From NCBI GenBank assembly GCA_023393015.1, contig JAEWMY010000042.1:76350-140349 (forward strand): 64,000 nt of DNA, read 5' to 3'. The position numbers and the translations under genes are program-made. The notes under the pieces were generated by a model. The model searched no databases. It had not been told where the DNA came from and was given only the letters and a program-made list of their open reading frames with translations. Positions 42,156-50,249 of the stretch are shown here, one piece after another. The DNA comes from Spirochaetota bacterium. Its GTDB lineage: Bacteria; Spirochaetota; Spirochaetia; Treponematales; Treponemataceae. Position 1 is the stretch's first letter. Each line of letters begins with the position of its first letter.

Positions 42156-42869
42156 ATGACCAACCGTTTTCCGCATCGCGCGTCCGCTCTCTTAGCCCTC
42201 GTCTTCGTCCTGTCAGCTGCCGTCACGCTGTCTTCCTGCGCCCCGGCCGCCAGGGTCACCCTCGCGCGGGACGGCTCGGGCACGGCGACCTTCTCCGGAA
42301 CGCTCGGCCCCGCCGCCGCGGAGGCGTTCACCCGGGCGACGGGCGGAACCGGCGGACAACCCGCATTCGATCCCGCTCTCGTCAGGGAAGGACTCGGACG
42401 GGCGGGAATCGCGGCCGAACAGGTCGCGACGGGTTCCGGCTCGTCCCTCTTCATGAAACTTTCGATTCCCGACGTAACCGCCCTTCCCGGCGGAATCATA
42501 TCCCGGCCGGCTTCGGGAAACGGCATCGTCGTCACCTTCTCGCGCGAGTCGGTCAATGGCCTCGTCGACCTCATGCCGCCCGAAACCCGCGACGCCCTCG
42601 ACCTCCTCATGGCGCCCGTTTTTACGGACGAAAGCCTCTCCGCGGCCGAATATGAGGACGTACTGGGTTCCGCGTACGGAAAGACGCTCCGTGACGAGCT
42701 TCGCGCCTCGAGCCTCCTGCTCTCCGTGACCTGCCCGTCGACGGTTCGCGAGGCGACGGTCTCGGCGCCGGGGAAATGCGACGTTTCCGGCGCGGTCGTC
42801 ACCCTTTCGCTACCCGTTTCGACCCTTCTCACCCTCGAAAACCCCGTTCAAGCCCGAATTCTCTGGTAA
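42156..42869 (+). CDS. Uncharacterised lipoprotein
   Basis: The product is 237 residues with signal peptide and lipobox TLSSC. The mature part has Gly/Ala/Thr-rich N-terminal sequence (VTLARDGSGTATFSGTL), a middle segment with GGIISRPASGNGIVVTFSRE, and a Ser/Val-rich end. I do not recognise a family; short charged-poor lipoproteins of this kind are common in spirochaetes. ATG 42156 follows AAGGGG and lies 10 bp after the NlpC/P60 stop, so it is probably co-transcribed with the wall hydrolase and may work with it in the envelope. Confidence 0.82.
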   Translation: MTNRFPHRASALLALVFVLSAAVTLSSCAPAARVTLARDGSGTATFSGTLGPAAAEAFTRATGGTGGQPAFDPALVREGLGRAGIAAEQVATGSGSSLFMKLSIPDVTALPGGIISRPASGNGIVVTFSRESVNGLVDLMPPETRDALDLLMAPVFTDESLSAAEYEDVLGSAYGKTLRDELRASSLLLSVTCPSTVREATVSAPGKCDVSGAVVTLSLPVSTLLTLENPVQARILW

Positions 42870-42879
42870 TTTTTACCGA

Positions 42880-42908
42880 TTGAAAAAGTCATCCTTTATT
42901 GGTACAAT
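42880..42908 (+). promoter_or_regulatory. Promoter of the hydrogenase operon
   Basis: TTGAAA (42880-42885), a 17-bp spacer and TACAAT (42903-42908). The predicted start is near 42915, giving a ~48-nt AT-rich leader with GGGGG before ATG 42963. It is the strongest-looking promoter in the window. Confidence 0.75.
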
Positions 42909-42918
42909 ACACTAGTCA

Positions 42919-42940
42919 TTTATCGATAAACTTTTATCGA
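42919..42940. promoter_or_regulatory. Candidate operator in the hydrogenase leader
   Basis: TTTATCGATAAA at 42919-42930 is a perfect 12-bp palindrome. TTTATCGA recurs at 42933-42940, 14 bp further. Both lie just downstream of the predicted transcription start, where a bound repressor would block transcription. The sequence is not a standard Rex site. Confidence 0.45.
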
Positions 42941-42962
42941 ATTTACATTGGGGGTTTTTGGT

Positions 42963-43439
42963 ATGGCAACAGCGTGCGGGTTCTCAAAGGAACTCAATAC
43001 GTTCATCGACGAGTGGAAGATGAAACCCGGTAACCTGATCATGATCCTTCACCAGGTTCAGGAAGAGCAGGGATTCATCTCCAAGGAGGCCGCCTGCGAG
43101 GTGGCCGAACGGACGGGGACTCCGTTGGCCCGCGTATACGGAACGATGTCCTTCTATCACTTCTTCAAGACGGTAAAACCCGGAAAGAACAGGATTTCCG
43201 TGTGCCTCGGTACCGCCTGCTACCTCAAGGGCGGCCAGGACCTCATCGACGAGGCCCGCAGCCTTCTCGGCCTCTCGGGAGCCGAGATCACCACCACAGA
43301 CGGCCTCTTTTCCGTCGAGCCGGTCCGCTGCATCGGCTGTTGCGGTCTCGCGCCCGTACTTTCCGTCAACGGCGACGTATACGGAAAGCTGACCCGCGAC
43401 CAGATGGACGGCATTATCGCGAAGTACAAGGACGCCTGA
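42963..43439 (+). CDS. hydC: [FeFe] hydrogenase subunit HydC (NuoE-like [2Fe-2S] protein)
   Basis: The product is 158 residues. Four Cys of the thioredoxin-like [2Fe-2S] fold are in VCLGTACYLKGG and RCIGCCGLAPV, preceded by the NuoE helical part (LNTFIDEWKMKPGNLIMILH, TPLARVYGTMSFYHFF). In the trimeric hydrogenase it passes electrons from NADH oxidation next to HydB. ATG 42963 follows GGGGG; an in-frame TTG at 42948 is less likely. It is the first gene of a five-gene operon. Confidence 0.95.
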   Translation: MATACGFSKELNTFIDEWKMKPGNLIMILHQVQEEQGFISKEAACEVAERTGTPLARVYGTMSFYHFFKTVKPGKNRISVCLGTACYLKGGQDLIDEARSLLGLSGAEITTTDGLFSVEPVRCIGCCGLAPVLSVNGDVYGKLTRDQMDGIIAKYKDA

Positions 43440-43445
43440 CGTCCC

Positions 43446-44036
43446 GTGCACTATACCCTCTGTGACCTGTTCAGCGACCTCACGCAAAACGCGATCGAGG
43501 CCGGTTCGAGCAAGGTCACCGTGAGCCTGGTCGAGTCCGACGGGACGATCTCCCTGGAGATCGCCGACGACGGCAAGGGAATGACCGAAGACCAGCTCAA
43601 GCGGGTGACCGATCCGTTCTACACCGACGGGGTCAAGCACCCCGGACGCAAGATCGGCCTCGGAATCCCGTTCCTGATCCAGACCGCGGAGACTACGGGC
43701 GGTACCTGGAAGATACGGTCGGCGCCTGCGGGCGGCGACGCCCCTCACGGGACGGTCGTTACCTGCTCGTTCGACCTCGCGAATATCGACACGCCGCCCG
43801 TCGGCGATGTCACCGGATACTTCCGGCAGATACTGACCTTCGAGGGCCGGTACGAACTGACGATCAACCATTCCGCGACGCGCGGCGGCCGGTCGTTCGA
43901 GTACTCGGTCAGGCGGTCGGAACTGCTGGAGGCCCTGGGCCTCGAAGCCTTCGGCCTCGGGGAAAGCGGCTCCTATCCGGACGCCGCCGCCCTCGCCCTT
44001 ATCGGGCGGTATCTGGAAAGCCTAATGGAGGAATAA
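43446..44036 (+). CDS. GHKL ATPase-domain protein of the hydrogenase operon
   Basis: The product is 196 residues from GTG 43446. The kinase-type ATP site is complete: N box LTQNAIEAGSSKVTV, G1 EIADDGKGMTEDQ, then DPFYTDG and the glycine-rich KIGLGIPFLIQTAE. There is no His-phosphotransfer domain, so it is an isolated GHKL ATPase like those found regularly between NuoE and NuoF genes of HydABC operons. A role in regulation or assembly is likely but unproven. It lies 6 bp after hydC and 1 bp before the next gene, which has a strong GGAGG. Confidence 0.9.
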   Translation: MHYTLCDLFSDLTQNAIEAGSSKVTVSLVESDGTISLEIADDGKGMTEDQLKRVTDPFYTDGVKHPGRKIGLGIPFLIQTAETTGGTWKIRSAPAGGDAPHGTVVTCSFDLANIDTPPVGDVTGYFRQILTFEGRYELTINHSATRGGRSFEYSVRRSELLEALGLEAFGLGESGSYPDAAALALIGRYLESLMEE

Positions 44037-44037
44037 C

Positions 44038-44433
44038 ATGGCCAAGATGTCCCTTGAGGATCTCCGAAAGCTGCGGGAATCGACCCAGCAGCAGATCAAG
44101 AAACGCGACACCGACGGCAAGATCGCCCAGGTGATCGTCGGCATGGGAACCTGCGGTATCGCCGCCGGCGCGAAGGCGACGCTCGACGCGTTCGTCAAGG
44201 CGCTCGACGAGAAGAACATGGGCGGCGACGTCATCATCCGCCAGACCGGATGCATGGGCCTTTGCCAGAACGAGCCCACCGTCGAGATCGTGATGGGCGG
44301 CATGCCGAACATCATCTACGGACGCGTGGACGCCGCGTGCGCCAAGGAAATCGTGGAAAAGCACCTCATCAAGAAGGAGCTTCTCAATGACCGGATTCTC
44401 GACCGCCCCGCGGTCGACATCCTCAAGAAGTAA
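44038..44433 (+). CDS. Thioredoxin-like [2Fe-2S] ferredoxin (HndB-like)
   Basis: The product is 131 residues. An N-terminal helix (SLEDLRKLRESTQQQIKKRD) precedes a thioredoxin-like [2Fe-2S] fold with Cys in VGMGTCGIAAGA and RQTGCMGLCQNEPTV, three or four of the ligands expected. HndB of Desulfovibrio hydrogenase is the nearest known analogue. It probably transfers electrons within the complex. The spacing to hydB is 12 bp with AAGGAG. Confidence 0.92.
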   Translation: MAKMSLEDLRKLRESTQQQIKKRDTDGKIAQVIVGMGTCGIAAGAKATLDAFVKALDEKNMGGDVIIRQTGCMGLCQNEPTVEIVMGGMPNIIYGRVDAACAKEIVEKHLIKKELLNDRILDRPAVDILKK

Positions 44434-44445
44434 GGAGTTTTTTTC

Positions 44446-46227
44446 ATGGCTTACAATCACTACATCCTGGTGTGCGGCGGAACGGGATGCGAATCCAGCA
44501 GCGCCGACGCCATCTACAACAACCTCCAGGCCGAGGCCAAGGCGGCCGGGGTCGTGGACAAGGTCCAGATAGTAAAGACCGGATGCTTCGGCTTCTGCGA
44601 GAAGGGCCCGATCGTCAAGGTACTCCCCGAAGATTCCTTCTACGTCGAGGTCAAACCCTCCGACGCCAAGGAAATCATCAACGAGCAGATCGTCAAGGGC
44701 CGCGAGGTCACGCGCCTCCTTTACAACAAGGAGAAAAAGAGCGCGGAGACCGTCGAGGAAATCGAGTTCTACCAGAAGCAGCTCCGCATCGTCCTCAGGA
44801 ACTGCGGCGTCATCAATCCCGAAGACCTCTCCGAATACGTCGCCCGCGACGGCTACCTCGCCCTCGAGAAGGCCCTCTTCGAACTGACCCCCCAGGCCAT
44901 CGTCGACGAGATCAAGGCCTCGGGCCTTCGCGGCCGCGGAGGAGCCGGCTTCCCCACCGGCATCAAGTGGGAAGCGGGACTCAAGGCAACCGGCGACGTG
45001 AAGTACGTCGTCTGCAACGCCGACGAAGGCGACCCGGGAGCCTACATGGACCGCTCGACCATCGAGGGTGACCCCCACTCGGTGATCGAGGCGATGACCA
45101 TCTGCGGCAAGGCCATCGGCTCCAACCAGGGATTCATATACATCCGCGCGGAATACCCCCTCGCGGTCGATCGCCTCAAGATCGCCATGCAGCAGGCGCG
45201 CGAGGCGGGCCTCCTCGGCAAGAACATCCTCGGCTCGGGTTTCGACTTCGACCTCGAGATCAGGCTCGGCGCGGGCGCCTTCGTCTGCGGCGAGGAAACC
45301 GCCCTCCTCCGATCCATCGAGGGAAAGCGCGGCATGCCGACTCCCAAGCCCCCCTTCCCCGCCCAGTCGGGTCTCTGGGGCAAACCCACCATCATCAACA
45401 ACGTCGAGACCTGGGCGAACATCCCGGTCATCCTCACCAAGGGCGCCGACTGGTTCAACAAGATCGGAACCGCCGACTCCAAGGGAACCAAGGTCTTCGC
45501 GCTCACCGGCAAGGTGAAGAACTCCGGCCTCGTCGAAGTCCCCATGGGCACGACGCTCCGCGAGATCATCTTCGAGATCGGCGGAGGCATCAAGAACGGC
45601 AGGAAGTTCAAGGGCGTGCAGACGGGAGGTCCTTCCGGCGGAATCATCACCGAGGAAGCCCTCGACACCCCGATCGACTTCGGCGCGCTCACCAAGCTCG
45701 GCTCCATGATGGGCTCGGGCGGAATGATCGTCATGGACGAGGACGACTGCGTCGTCGACGTCTCCAAGTTCTACATGGAGTTCTGCGTCGACGAATCCTG
45801 CGGAAAGTGCTCGCCGTGCCGCATCGGCACGAGGCAGATCCACGCCATCCTCGAGAAGATCTCGCGCGGCAACGGAACCCGCGAGGATCTCGAGAAGATG
45901 AAGGAAATCGGCTTCGCCATGCAGAAGAGCTCGCTTTGCGCGCTCGGCCAGTCCGCGCCGAACCCGACCCTCTCGACCATCAAGAAGTTCGAGAACGAGT
46001 ATCTCGCGCACATCGACGGCAAGAAATGCGCGTCCGGCAAGTGCAAGCACCTCGTGGTGTTCGAGATCAACGAAAAGTGCATCGGTTGCGGCGCGTGCGC
46101 CCGCAAGTGCCCCGCCAACTGCATCGCCGGCGAGAAGAAAGGCCGGCACGTGATCGACCAGTCGAAGTGCCTGAAGTGCGGCGAGTGCTTCAACACCTGT
46201 AAATTCGGCGCGGTCGCGAAGGCCTAA
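44446..46227 (+). CDS. hydB: [FeFe] hydrogenase subunit HydB (NuoF-like NADH/FMN subunit)
   Basis: The product is 593 residues. Order of domains: N-terminal [2Fe-2S] thioredoxin-like part (LVCGGTGCESSSAD, TGCFGFCEKGP), NADH/FMN domain (GLRGRGGAGFPTGIKWEAGL, VVCNADEGDPGAYMDR), SLBB domain, [4Fe-4S] site (ESCGKCSPCRIGTRQIH) and a C-terminal two-cluster ferredoxin (CIGCGACARKCPANC, CLKCGECFNTCKFGA). It oxidises NADH and, in bifurcating enzymes of this type, couples NADH and reduced ferredoxin oxidation to H2 formation. It acts in the cytoplasm with HydA and HydC. Confidence 0.97.
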   Translation: MAYNHYILVCGGTGCESSSADAIYNNLQAEAKAAGVVDKVQIVKTGCFGFCEKGPIVKVLPEDSFYVEVKPSDAKEIINEQIVKGREVTRLLYNKEKKSAETVEEIEFYQKQLRIVLRNCGVINPEDLSEYVARDGYLALEKALFELTPQAIVDEIKASGLRGRGGAGFPTGIKWEAGLKATGDVKYVVCNADEGDPGAYMDRSTIEGDPHSVIEAMTICGKAIGSNQGFIYIRAEYPLAVDRLKIAMQQAREAGLLGKNILGSGFDFDLEIRLGAGAFVCGEETALLRSIEGKRGMPTPKPPFPAQSGLWGKPTIINNVETWANIPVILTKGADWFNKIGTADSKGTKVFALTGKVKNSGLVEVPMGTTLREIIFEIGGGIKNGRKFKGVQTGGPSGGIITEEALDTPIDFGALTKLGSMMGSGGMIVMDEDDCVVDVSKFYMEFCVDESCGKCSPCRIGTRQIHAILEKISRGNGTREDLEKMKEIGFAMQKSSLCALGQSAPNPTLSTIKKFENEYLAHIDGKKCASGKCKHLVVFEINEKCIGCGACARKCPANCIAGEKKGRHVIDQSKCLKCGECFNTCKFGAVAKA

Positions 46228-46238
46228 GGAGAAGTACC

Positions 46239-47981
46239 ATGATCAACGTCAAGATAAACGGAAAGGCCGTCCAGGTACCCGAGGGAACGACGATCCTCGC
46301 GGCCGCCAAGCAGGCGAACGTGAAGATCCCCTCCCTCTGCTACAACTCGGACCTGCCCGCGTGGGCCTCGTGCGGCATCTGTATCGTCCGCATGGAAGGA
46401 ACGCCGCGCATGATCCGCGCGTGCTGCACCAAGGTCACCGAGGGCATGAGCGTCATCACCCACGACCCCGAGATCGTCAAGGCGCGGAGAACCGTGCTCG
46501 AGCTGATCCTTTCGAACCACCCGCAGGAGTGCCTCACCTGCACGCGCAACAACAACTGCGAGCTCCAGAGCCTCGCGGCCGAGTTCGGCCTCAGGCAGAT
46601 CCGCTTCGAGCACTTCATCGTCGACCGCCCCGTGGACGACACCAACGACGCGATCGTCTTCGACCGCAACAAGTGCATCAACTGCGGCCGCTGCGTCGAG
46701 GTCTGCCAGGAGATGCAGAAGGTCAACGCGATCGAGTACCAGGGACGCGGCGGCAAGACCGTCATCGGACCGGCGGCCCTCGCGAACCTCGCGGACTCCC
46801 CGTGCGTCCGCTGCGGCCAGTGCGCCGCGCACTGCCCGGTCGGCGCCATCTACGAAGCGCACTCGAGCCGCAAGGTGTGGGACAAGCTCTCCGACGGCTC
46901 CATCGTCGGCGTCGCCCAGATCGCGCCCGCGGTCCGCGTCGCCATCGGCGAGGAATTCGGGCTTCCCCCCGGAACCATATCCACGAAGAAGATCTACGCC
47001 GCGCTCCGCCGCATCGGCTTCAAGTACGTGTTCGACACGAACTTCTCCGCCGACCTCACCATCATGGAAGAGGGGACCGAGTTCATCGGACGGCTACTCA
47101 AGGGCAAGGGTGAAATTCCCCTCTTCACCTCGTGCTGCCCCGCCTGGGTCGACTACGCGGAGAAGAACTGCCACGACCTCCTCCCCCACGTCTCGACCGC
47201 CAAGAGCCCCCAACAGATGATGGGCTCCATGATCAAGACCTACTGGGCCCAGAAGGCCGGCATCGATCCCGCCAAGATCTTCTCCGTTTCGATCATGCCC
47301 TGCACGGCCAAGAAGTACGAGCGCAAGCGCAACGACGACATGAAAAGCTCGGGCTTCGACGACGTCGACAGCGTGCTCACCACCCGCGAGCTCGCCCGCT
47401 TCATCAAGCAGGCCGGCATCGACTTCAACGACCTCCCCGAGGAAGAAGCCGACAATCCGCTCGGACCCTACACCGGCGCGGGCACGATCTTCGGCGCGAC
47501 CGGCGGCGTCATGGAAGCGGCCCTCCGCACCGCCTACGCGGTCATCGTCGGCAAGGAACTCGGCGACATCAACTTCGTTCCCGCGCGCGGGCTCAAGGAC
47601 GTGAAGGAAGCCGCCGTCGACGTGAACGGGACGGAAGTCAGGATCGCGGTCGTGCACCAGCTCGGCAACGTCGAGAACGTGCTCGCCAAGGTACGCGAGG
47701 CCAAGGCCGCCAAGAAGGAGCCGCCCTACCACTTCATCGAGGTGATGGCGTGCCGCGGCGGTTGCATCGCCGGAGGCGGCCAGCCCTACGGCGCCAACGA
47801 CGAAGTCCGCGCCCAGCGCATCGCCGGCCTCTACGCCGACGACGTCAAGAGCGAGATCCGCGTGTCGCACAAGAACCCCTACGTGCAGGCGATCTACACC
47901 GAGTACCTCAAAGAGCCGAACTCGGAGAAGGCCCACCACCTCCTCCACACGCACTACGCGGAGCGACCGCTCTACAAATAA
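46239..47981 (+). CDS. hydA: [FeFe] hydrogenase catalytic subunit HydA
   Basis: The product is 580 residues. An N-terminal plant-type [2Fe-2S] domain (NSDLPAWASCGICIV), the His/Cys [4Fe-4S] site (HPQECLTCTRNNNCELQ) and two [4Fe-4S] sites (CINCGRCVEVCQEM, CVRCGQCAAHCPVGA) lead to the H-cluster domain with L1 TSCCPAWVDYAEK, L2 SIMPCTAKKYE and L3 EVMACRGGCIAGGGQPYG. The C-terminal small-subunit region is fused (YLKEPNSEKAHHLL). It evolves or takes up H2. The cluster-assembly genes hydE, hydF and hydG are not in the window. This is the last gene of the operon and is followed by hairpins. Confidence 0.98.
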   Translation: MINVKINGKAVQVPEGTTILAAAKQANVKIPSLCYNSDLPAWASCGICIVRMEGTPRMIRACCTKVTEGMSVITHDPEIVKARRTVLELILSNHPQECLTCTRNNNCELQSLAAEFGLRQIRFEHFIVDRPVDDTNDAIVFDRNKCINCGRCVEVCQEMQKVNAIEYQGRGGKTVIGPAALANLADSPCVRCGQCAAHCPVGAIYEAHSSRKVWDKLSDGSIVGVAQIAPAVRVAIGEEFGLPPGTISTKKIYAALRRIGFKYVFDTNFSADLTIMEEGTEFIGRLLKGKGEIPLFTSCCPAWVDYAEKNCHDLLPHVSTAKSPQQMMGSMIKTYWAQKAGIDPAKIFSVSIMPCTAKKYERKRNDDMKSSGFDDVDSVLTTRELARFIKQAGIDFNDLPEEEADNPLGPYTGAGTIFGATGGVMEAALRTAYAVIVGKELGDINFVPARGLKDVKEAAVDVNGTEVRIAVVHQLGNVENVLAKVREAKAAKKEPPYHFIEVMACRGGCIAGGGQPYGANDEVRAQRIAGLYADDVKSEIRVSHKNPYVQAIYTEYLKEPNSEKAHHLLHTHYAERPLYK

Positions 47982-47987
47982 AAAAAA

Positions 47988-48035
47988 GCCGGAAGGCCGA
48001 TCGAAAAACGTCAGTTTTGCGATCGGCCTTCCGGC
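47988..48035 (-). terminator. Hairpin with T-run on the minus strand
   Basis: A 16-bp perfect stem (47988-48003 with 48020-48035). The run of A at 47980-47987 reads as a T-run on the minus strand, so it would end the gene that stops at 48145. On the plus strand it follows hydA directly. Confidence 0.7.
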
Positions 48036-48039
48036 GACA

Positions 48040-48060
48040 ATCCTTCCAAACGGGAAGGAT
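48040..48060. other. Small hairpin between convergent genes
   Basis: An 8-bp perfect stem (48040-48047 with 48053-48060) and a 5-base loop lie between the two larger hairpins. There is no T-run. Confidence 0.6.
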
Positions 48061-48063
48061 ACG

Positions 48064-48101
48064 AAACGGCCCCGGGAGCGATTCCCGGGGCCGTTTTATT
48101 T
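48064..48101 (+). terminator. Intrinsic terminator of the hydrogenase operon
   Basis: A 14-bp perfect stem (48064-48077 with 48083-48096), a 5-base loop and then TTTTATTTAT. The stem begins with AAA, so it may also work in the other direction. Confidence 0.8.
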
Positions 48102-48144
48102 ATATTCCGTTTCGCGCGCGGCGGCATGTCCTCCGTCGGACGCT

Positions 48145-49428
48145 TCAGGGCCGGAGGGCCTCGTCGATAGCCCCGTAGAGGTCGTCCGCGTCCTCGATAC
48201 CGACGGACACACGGATGAAGTCGTCGCCGATGCCGGCGGCCGCGCGTTGAGCCGCGCTCATGTTCCGGTGCGTCGTCGACGCGGGATGTATGACGAGGGT
48301 CTTCGCGTCGCCGATGTTCGTCGTGTGGGTCACGAGTCGTACTCGGTCGATGAAACGCTTCGCCGCCTCGAAGCCTCCCTTCGGGGCGAAGCCGATCATG
48401 GCGCCGTACGTCCCGCCGAGGTACCGTTCCGCGTTACGGTGCGAAGGGTGGGAAGCCAGCGACGGATGGTTCACCCACTCGACGCGCGGGTGACCTGCGA
48501 GCTTCCCCGCGAGGAAGGCCGCGTTCTCGAGGTGCCTCGGGTAGCGAACGTGCAGGCTCTCGAGTCCGCGGAGGAGGAGCCATGCGTTGAACGGCGCCAT
48601 GCACGCGCCGAGGTTCATCAAGACCCGCATGCGCAGGCGCGTGAGGAAGGCCGCCTTGCCGAAGGCCTCGGCATAGGGCCGTCCGTCGCTCGCGGGGTCG
48701 AAGAGCAGCGGATAGCGTTCCCGGTCGAACTCGAAGGTCCCCGAGTCGACGATCATCCCGCCGATGGAGTCTCCGTGGCCGGTCATGTACTTCGTGGTCG
48801 AGTGGAGCACGAAGTCGGCGCCGAACTCGGCGGGCCTACAGGCGATCGGGGTCGCGAGGGTGTTATCGACGAGGTACGGCACGCGCCGTTCGCGCGCGAC
48901 GGCGGAAAGGCCCTCGTGGTCGGGCACCGACAAGGCCGGGTTCGCGAGGTTTTCGGCTATCACCAGGCGCGTCGAGCCGTCCGTTACCGCCCGCAGGCTT
49001 TCCGCGTCGAGAGGATCGAAAAAACGCGTCGTGATACCGAGACCCGGCAAGGTGTCGCCGAGAAGGCCCATCGAGCCGCCGTAGAGGCTCTTCGACGCGG
49101 CGACGGCGTCGCCGGAGCGGAGGAAATTGAGCATGAAGCCCGAGAGGGCCGCCATACCGGAGGAGAAGGCGACGGCGCCGATCCCGCCCTCGAGCAGGGC
49201 GACGCGGTTCTCGGCCTCGTCGGTGGTCGGGGTGCCGAGGCGCGAGTATATGTTGCCGGATGACTCGCCCGCGAAGAGGGACGCCGCCTCGTCTGCCGAA
49301 TCGTAGGAGTACGCGGCGCTTTGGTACAGCGGCATCGCGACCGCCCTTCGGTGCTCGCGCGGATCGTAGGAGCCGTGGACGCACGTCGTACCGCGCCCCG
49401 GCTTTTTGCCCTCGTCGTTACTCGTCAT
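48145..49428 (-). CDS. O-acetylhomoserine sulfhydrylase-like trans-sulfuration enzyme
   Basis: The product is 427 residues and a PLP enzyme of the Cys/Met metabolism family. Marks are YSRLGTPTTDEAENRVALLE, the lysine of HSTTKYMTGHGDSIGGMIVD that binds PLP, and the late FAPKGGFEAAKRFIDRVRLV and HPASTTHRNMS. Length and sequence favour O-acetylhomoserine (MetY-like) rather than cystathionine enzymes, which fits the acetyl-type MetA at 13650. It would form homocysteine or methionine precursors from O-acetylhomoserine. It overlaps the upstream DUF1275 gene by 11 bp, an unexpected operon partner. Confidence 0.9.
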   Translation of the reverse strand: MTSNDEGKKPGRGTTCVHGSYDPREHRRAVAMPLYQSAAYSYDSADEAASLFAGESSGNIYSRLGTPTTDEAENRVALLEGGIGAVAFSSGMAALSGFMLNFLRSGDAVAASKSLYGGSMGLLGDTLPGLGITTRFFDPLDAESLRAVTDGSTRLVIAENLANPALSVPDHEGLSAVARERRVPYLVDNTLATPIACRPAEFGADFVLHSTTKYMTGHGDSIGGMIVDSGTFEFDRERYPLLFDPASDGRPYAEAFGKAAFLTRLRMRVLMNLGACMAPFNAWLLLRGLESLHVRYPRHLENAAFLAGKLAGHPRVEWVNHPSLASHPSHRNAERYLGGTYGAMIGFAPKGGFEAAKRFIDRVRLVTHTTNIGDAKTLVIHPASTTHRNMSAAQRAAAGIGDDFIRVSVGIEDADDLYGAIDEALRP

Positions 49429-50134
49429 GGCTCAGGGTATCGCCTCGCGCCTCGGGGGTCAAGGAGGATGACCCCGTGACGACGAATTGGCGGTAAGCGT
49501 AATACGACAGCCCCGTCCCGCCCGTCAGGGCGACAACGACGAAAAGGACGTATCGCCCGATGAGCGGGAAGAGGGCAGTCGTGAGGACGCCGCCGAGTAT
49601 GAATCCGCTCAATATGGAAAGAAAGAGCGCGACCCGTCTGCGCTCCACCTTGTTCCCGAGCAGGACCTTGGCGAGTTGCGTGCCGAGGTCGGTCAGGATA
49701 CCGGTCACGTGCGTCGTGCGCACGACGGCACCCGAGTACGTGGTCGCCATGGCGTTCTGCAACCCGCACGCGAAGGCGAGCAGGAAGAGGGACACCGTCG
49801 GGTCGTCGGCGTAGGCGACGAAGGCGAGGCTCACGAGGGCCGATTCCGCCATGAGCGCGATGCCGTACCGCCTGCCGAGCTTGAGGTGATAGTCGCGGAT
49901 GACAAGGCCGCTCGCGGTCGCGCCCGCCACGAAGGAGGCGATAAGGCCCGAAAGCAGCAGGATTCTCCCCGCGTCGCCCGAGGCGACGGCGATGGCGAGC
50001 GCGGTCGAGGTGCCGGTATAGTGCGAAACGGGAAGGGCGATCGCGCTGACGAGGGTAAAGGCGTTTATGCATCCCGCGGAAAACGAGAGCAAAAAGGCGC
50101 CGACGCCTACCCATGTCGGCAGTTTGGAGCTCAT
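49418..50134 (-). CDS. YoaK/DUF1275-family membrane protein
   Basis: The product is 238 residues with about six transmembrane helices. The family mark GLQNAMATTYSGAVVRTTHV is followed by TGILTDLGTQLAKVLLG; the first helix FLLSFSAGCINAFTLVSAIA also fits. Members are integral inner-membrane proteins of unknown transport or permeation function. ATG 50134 lies 6 nt below a promoter. The gene shares a divergent control region with the PaaX-like regulator gene, so that regulator may control it too. Confidence 0.92.
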   Translation of the reverse strand: MSSKLPTWVGVGAFLLSFSAGCINAFTLVSAIALPVSHYTGTSTALAIAVASGDAGRILLLSGLIASFVAGATASGLVIRDYHLKLGRRYGIALMAESALVSLAFVAYADDPTVSLFLLAFACGLQNAMATTYSGAVVRTTHVTGILTDLGTQLAKVLLGNKVERRRVALFLSILSGFILGGVLTTALFPLIGRYVLFVVVALTGGTGLSYYAYRQFVVTGSSSLTPEARGDTLSHDE

Positions 50135-50140
50135 TTTTCA

Positions 50141-50169
50141 TTTTTAGGCGTAACGGGCGGTAGTGTCAA
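50141..50169 (-). promoter_or_regulatory. Promoter of the DUF1275 gene, leaderless
   Basis: TTGACA (50169-50164), a 17-bp spacer and TAAAAA (50146-50141), ending 6 nt before ATG 50134. Confidence 0.6.
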
Positions 50170-50189
50170 GCGACGACAAACGCTTGACA
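50164..50189. promoter_or_regulatory. Inverted repeat spanning two divergent -35 boxes
   Basis: TGTCAAGCG (50164-50172) and CGCTTGACA (50181-50189) are perfect reverse complements, 8 bp apart. Six of the nine bases per arm are the two -35 boxes; GCG/CGC is additional. It is a candidate binding site for the PaaX-like regulator. Confidence 0.5.
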
Positions 50190-50211
50190 AGCCGTCAAAA
50201 CACGTTACAAT
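50184..50211 (+). promoter_or_regulatory. Promoter of the PaaX-like regulator gene
   Basis: TTGACA (50184-50189), a 16-bp spacer and TACAAT (50206-50211). It leaves a leader of about 32 nt without a clear Shine-Dalgarno. Confidence 0.65.
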
Positions 50212-50249
50212 GAAGCATATATGTTTATATTGTTCTGTAACGGCGCGAA

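Noticed and set aside
42919..42940. Rex-type operator at the hydrogenase operon
   Set aside because: The palindrome TTTATCGATAAA does not match the TTGTGAA/TTCACAA-type Rex consensus.
43999..46149. Open frame of 716 codons on the minus strand opposite hydB
   Set aside because: It is antisense to a complete NuoF-type protein and shows only Leu/Asp/Val/His-rich shadow sequence.
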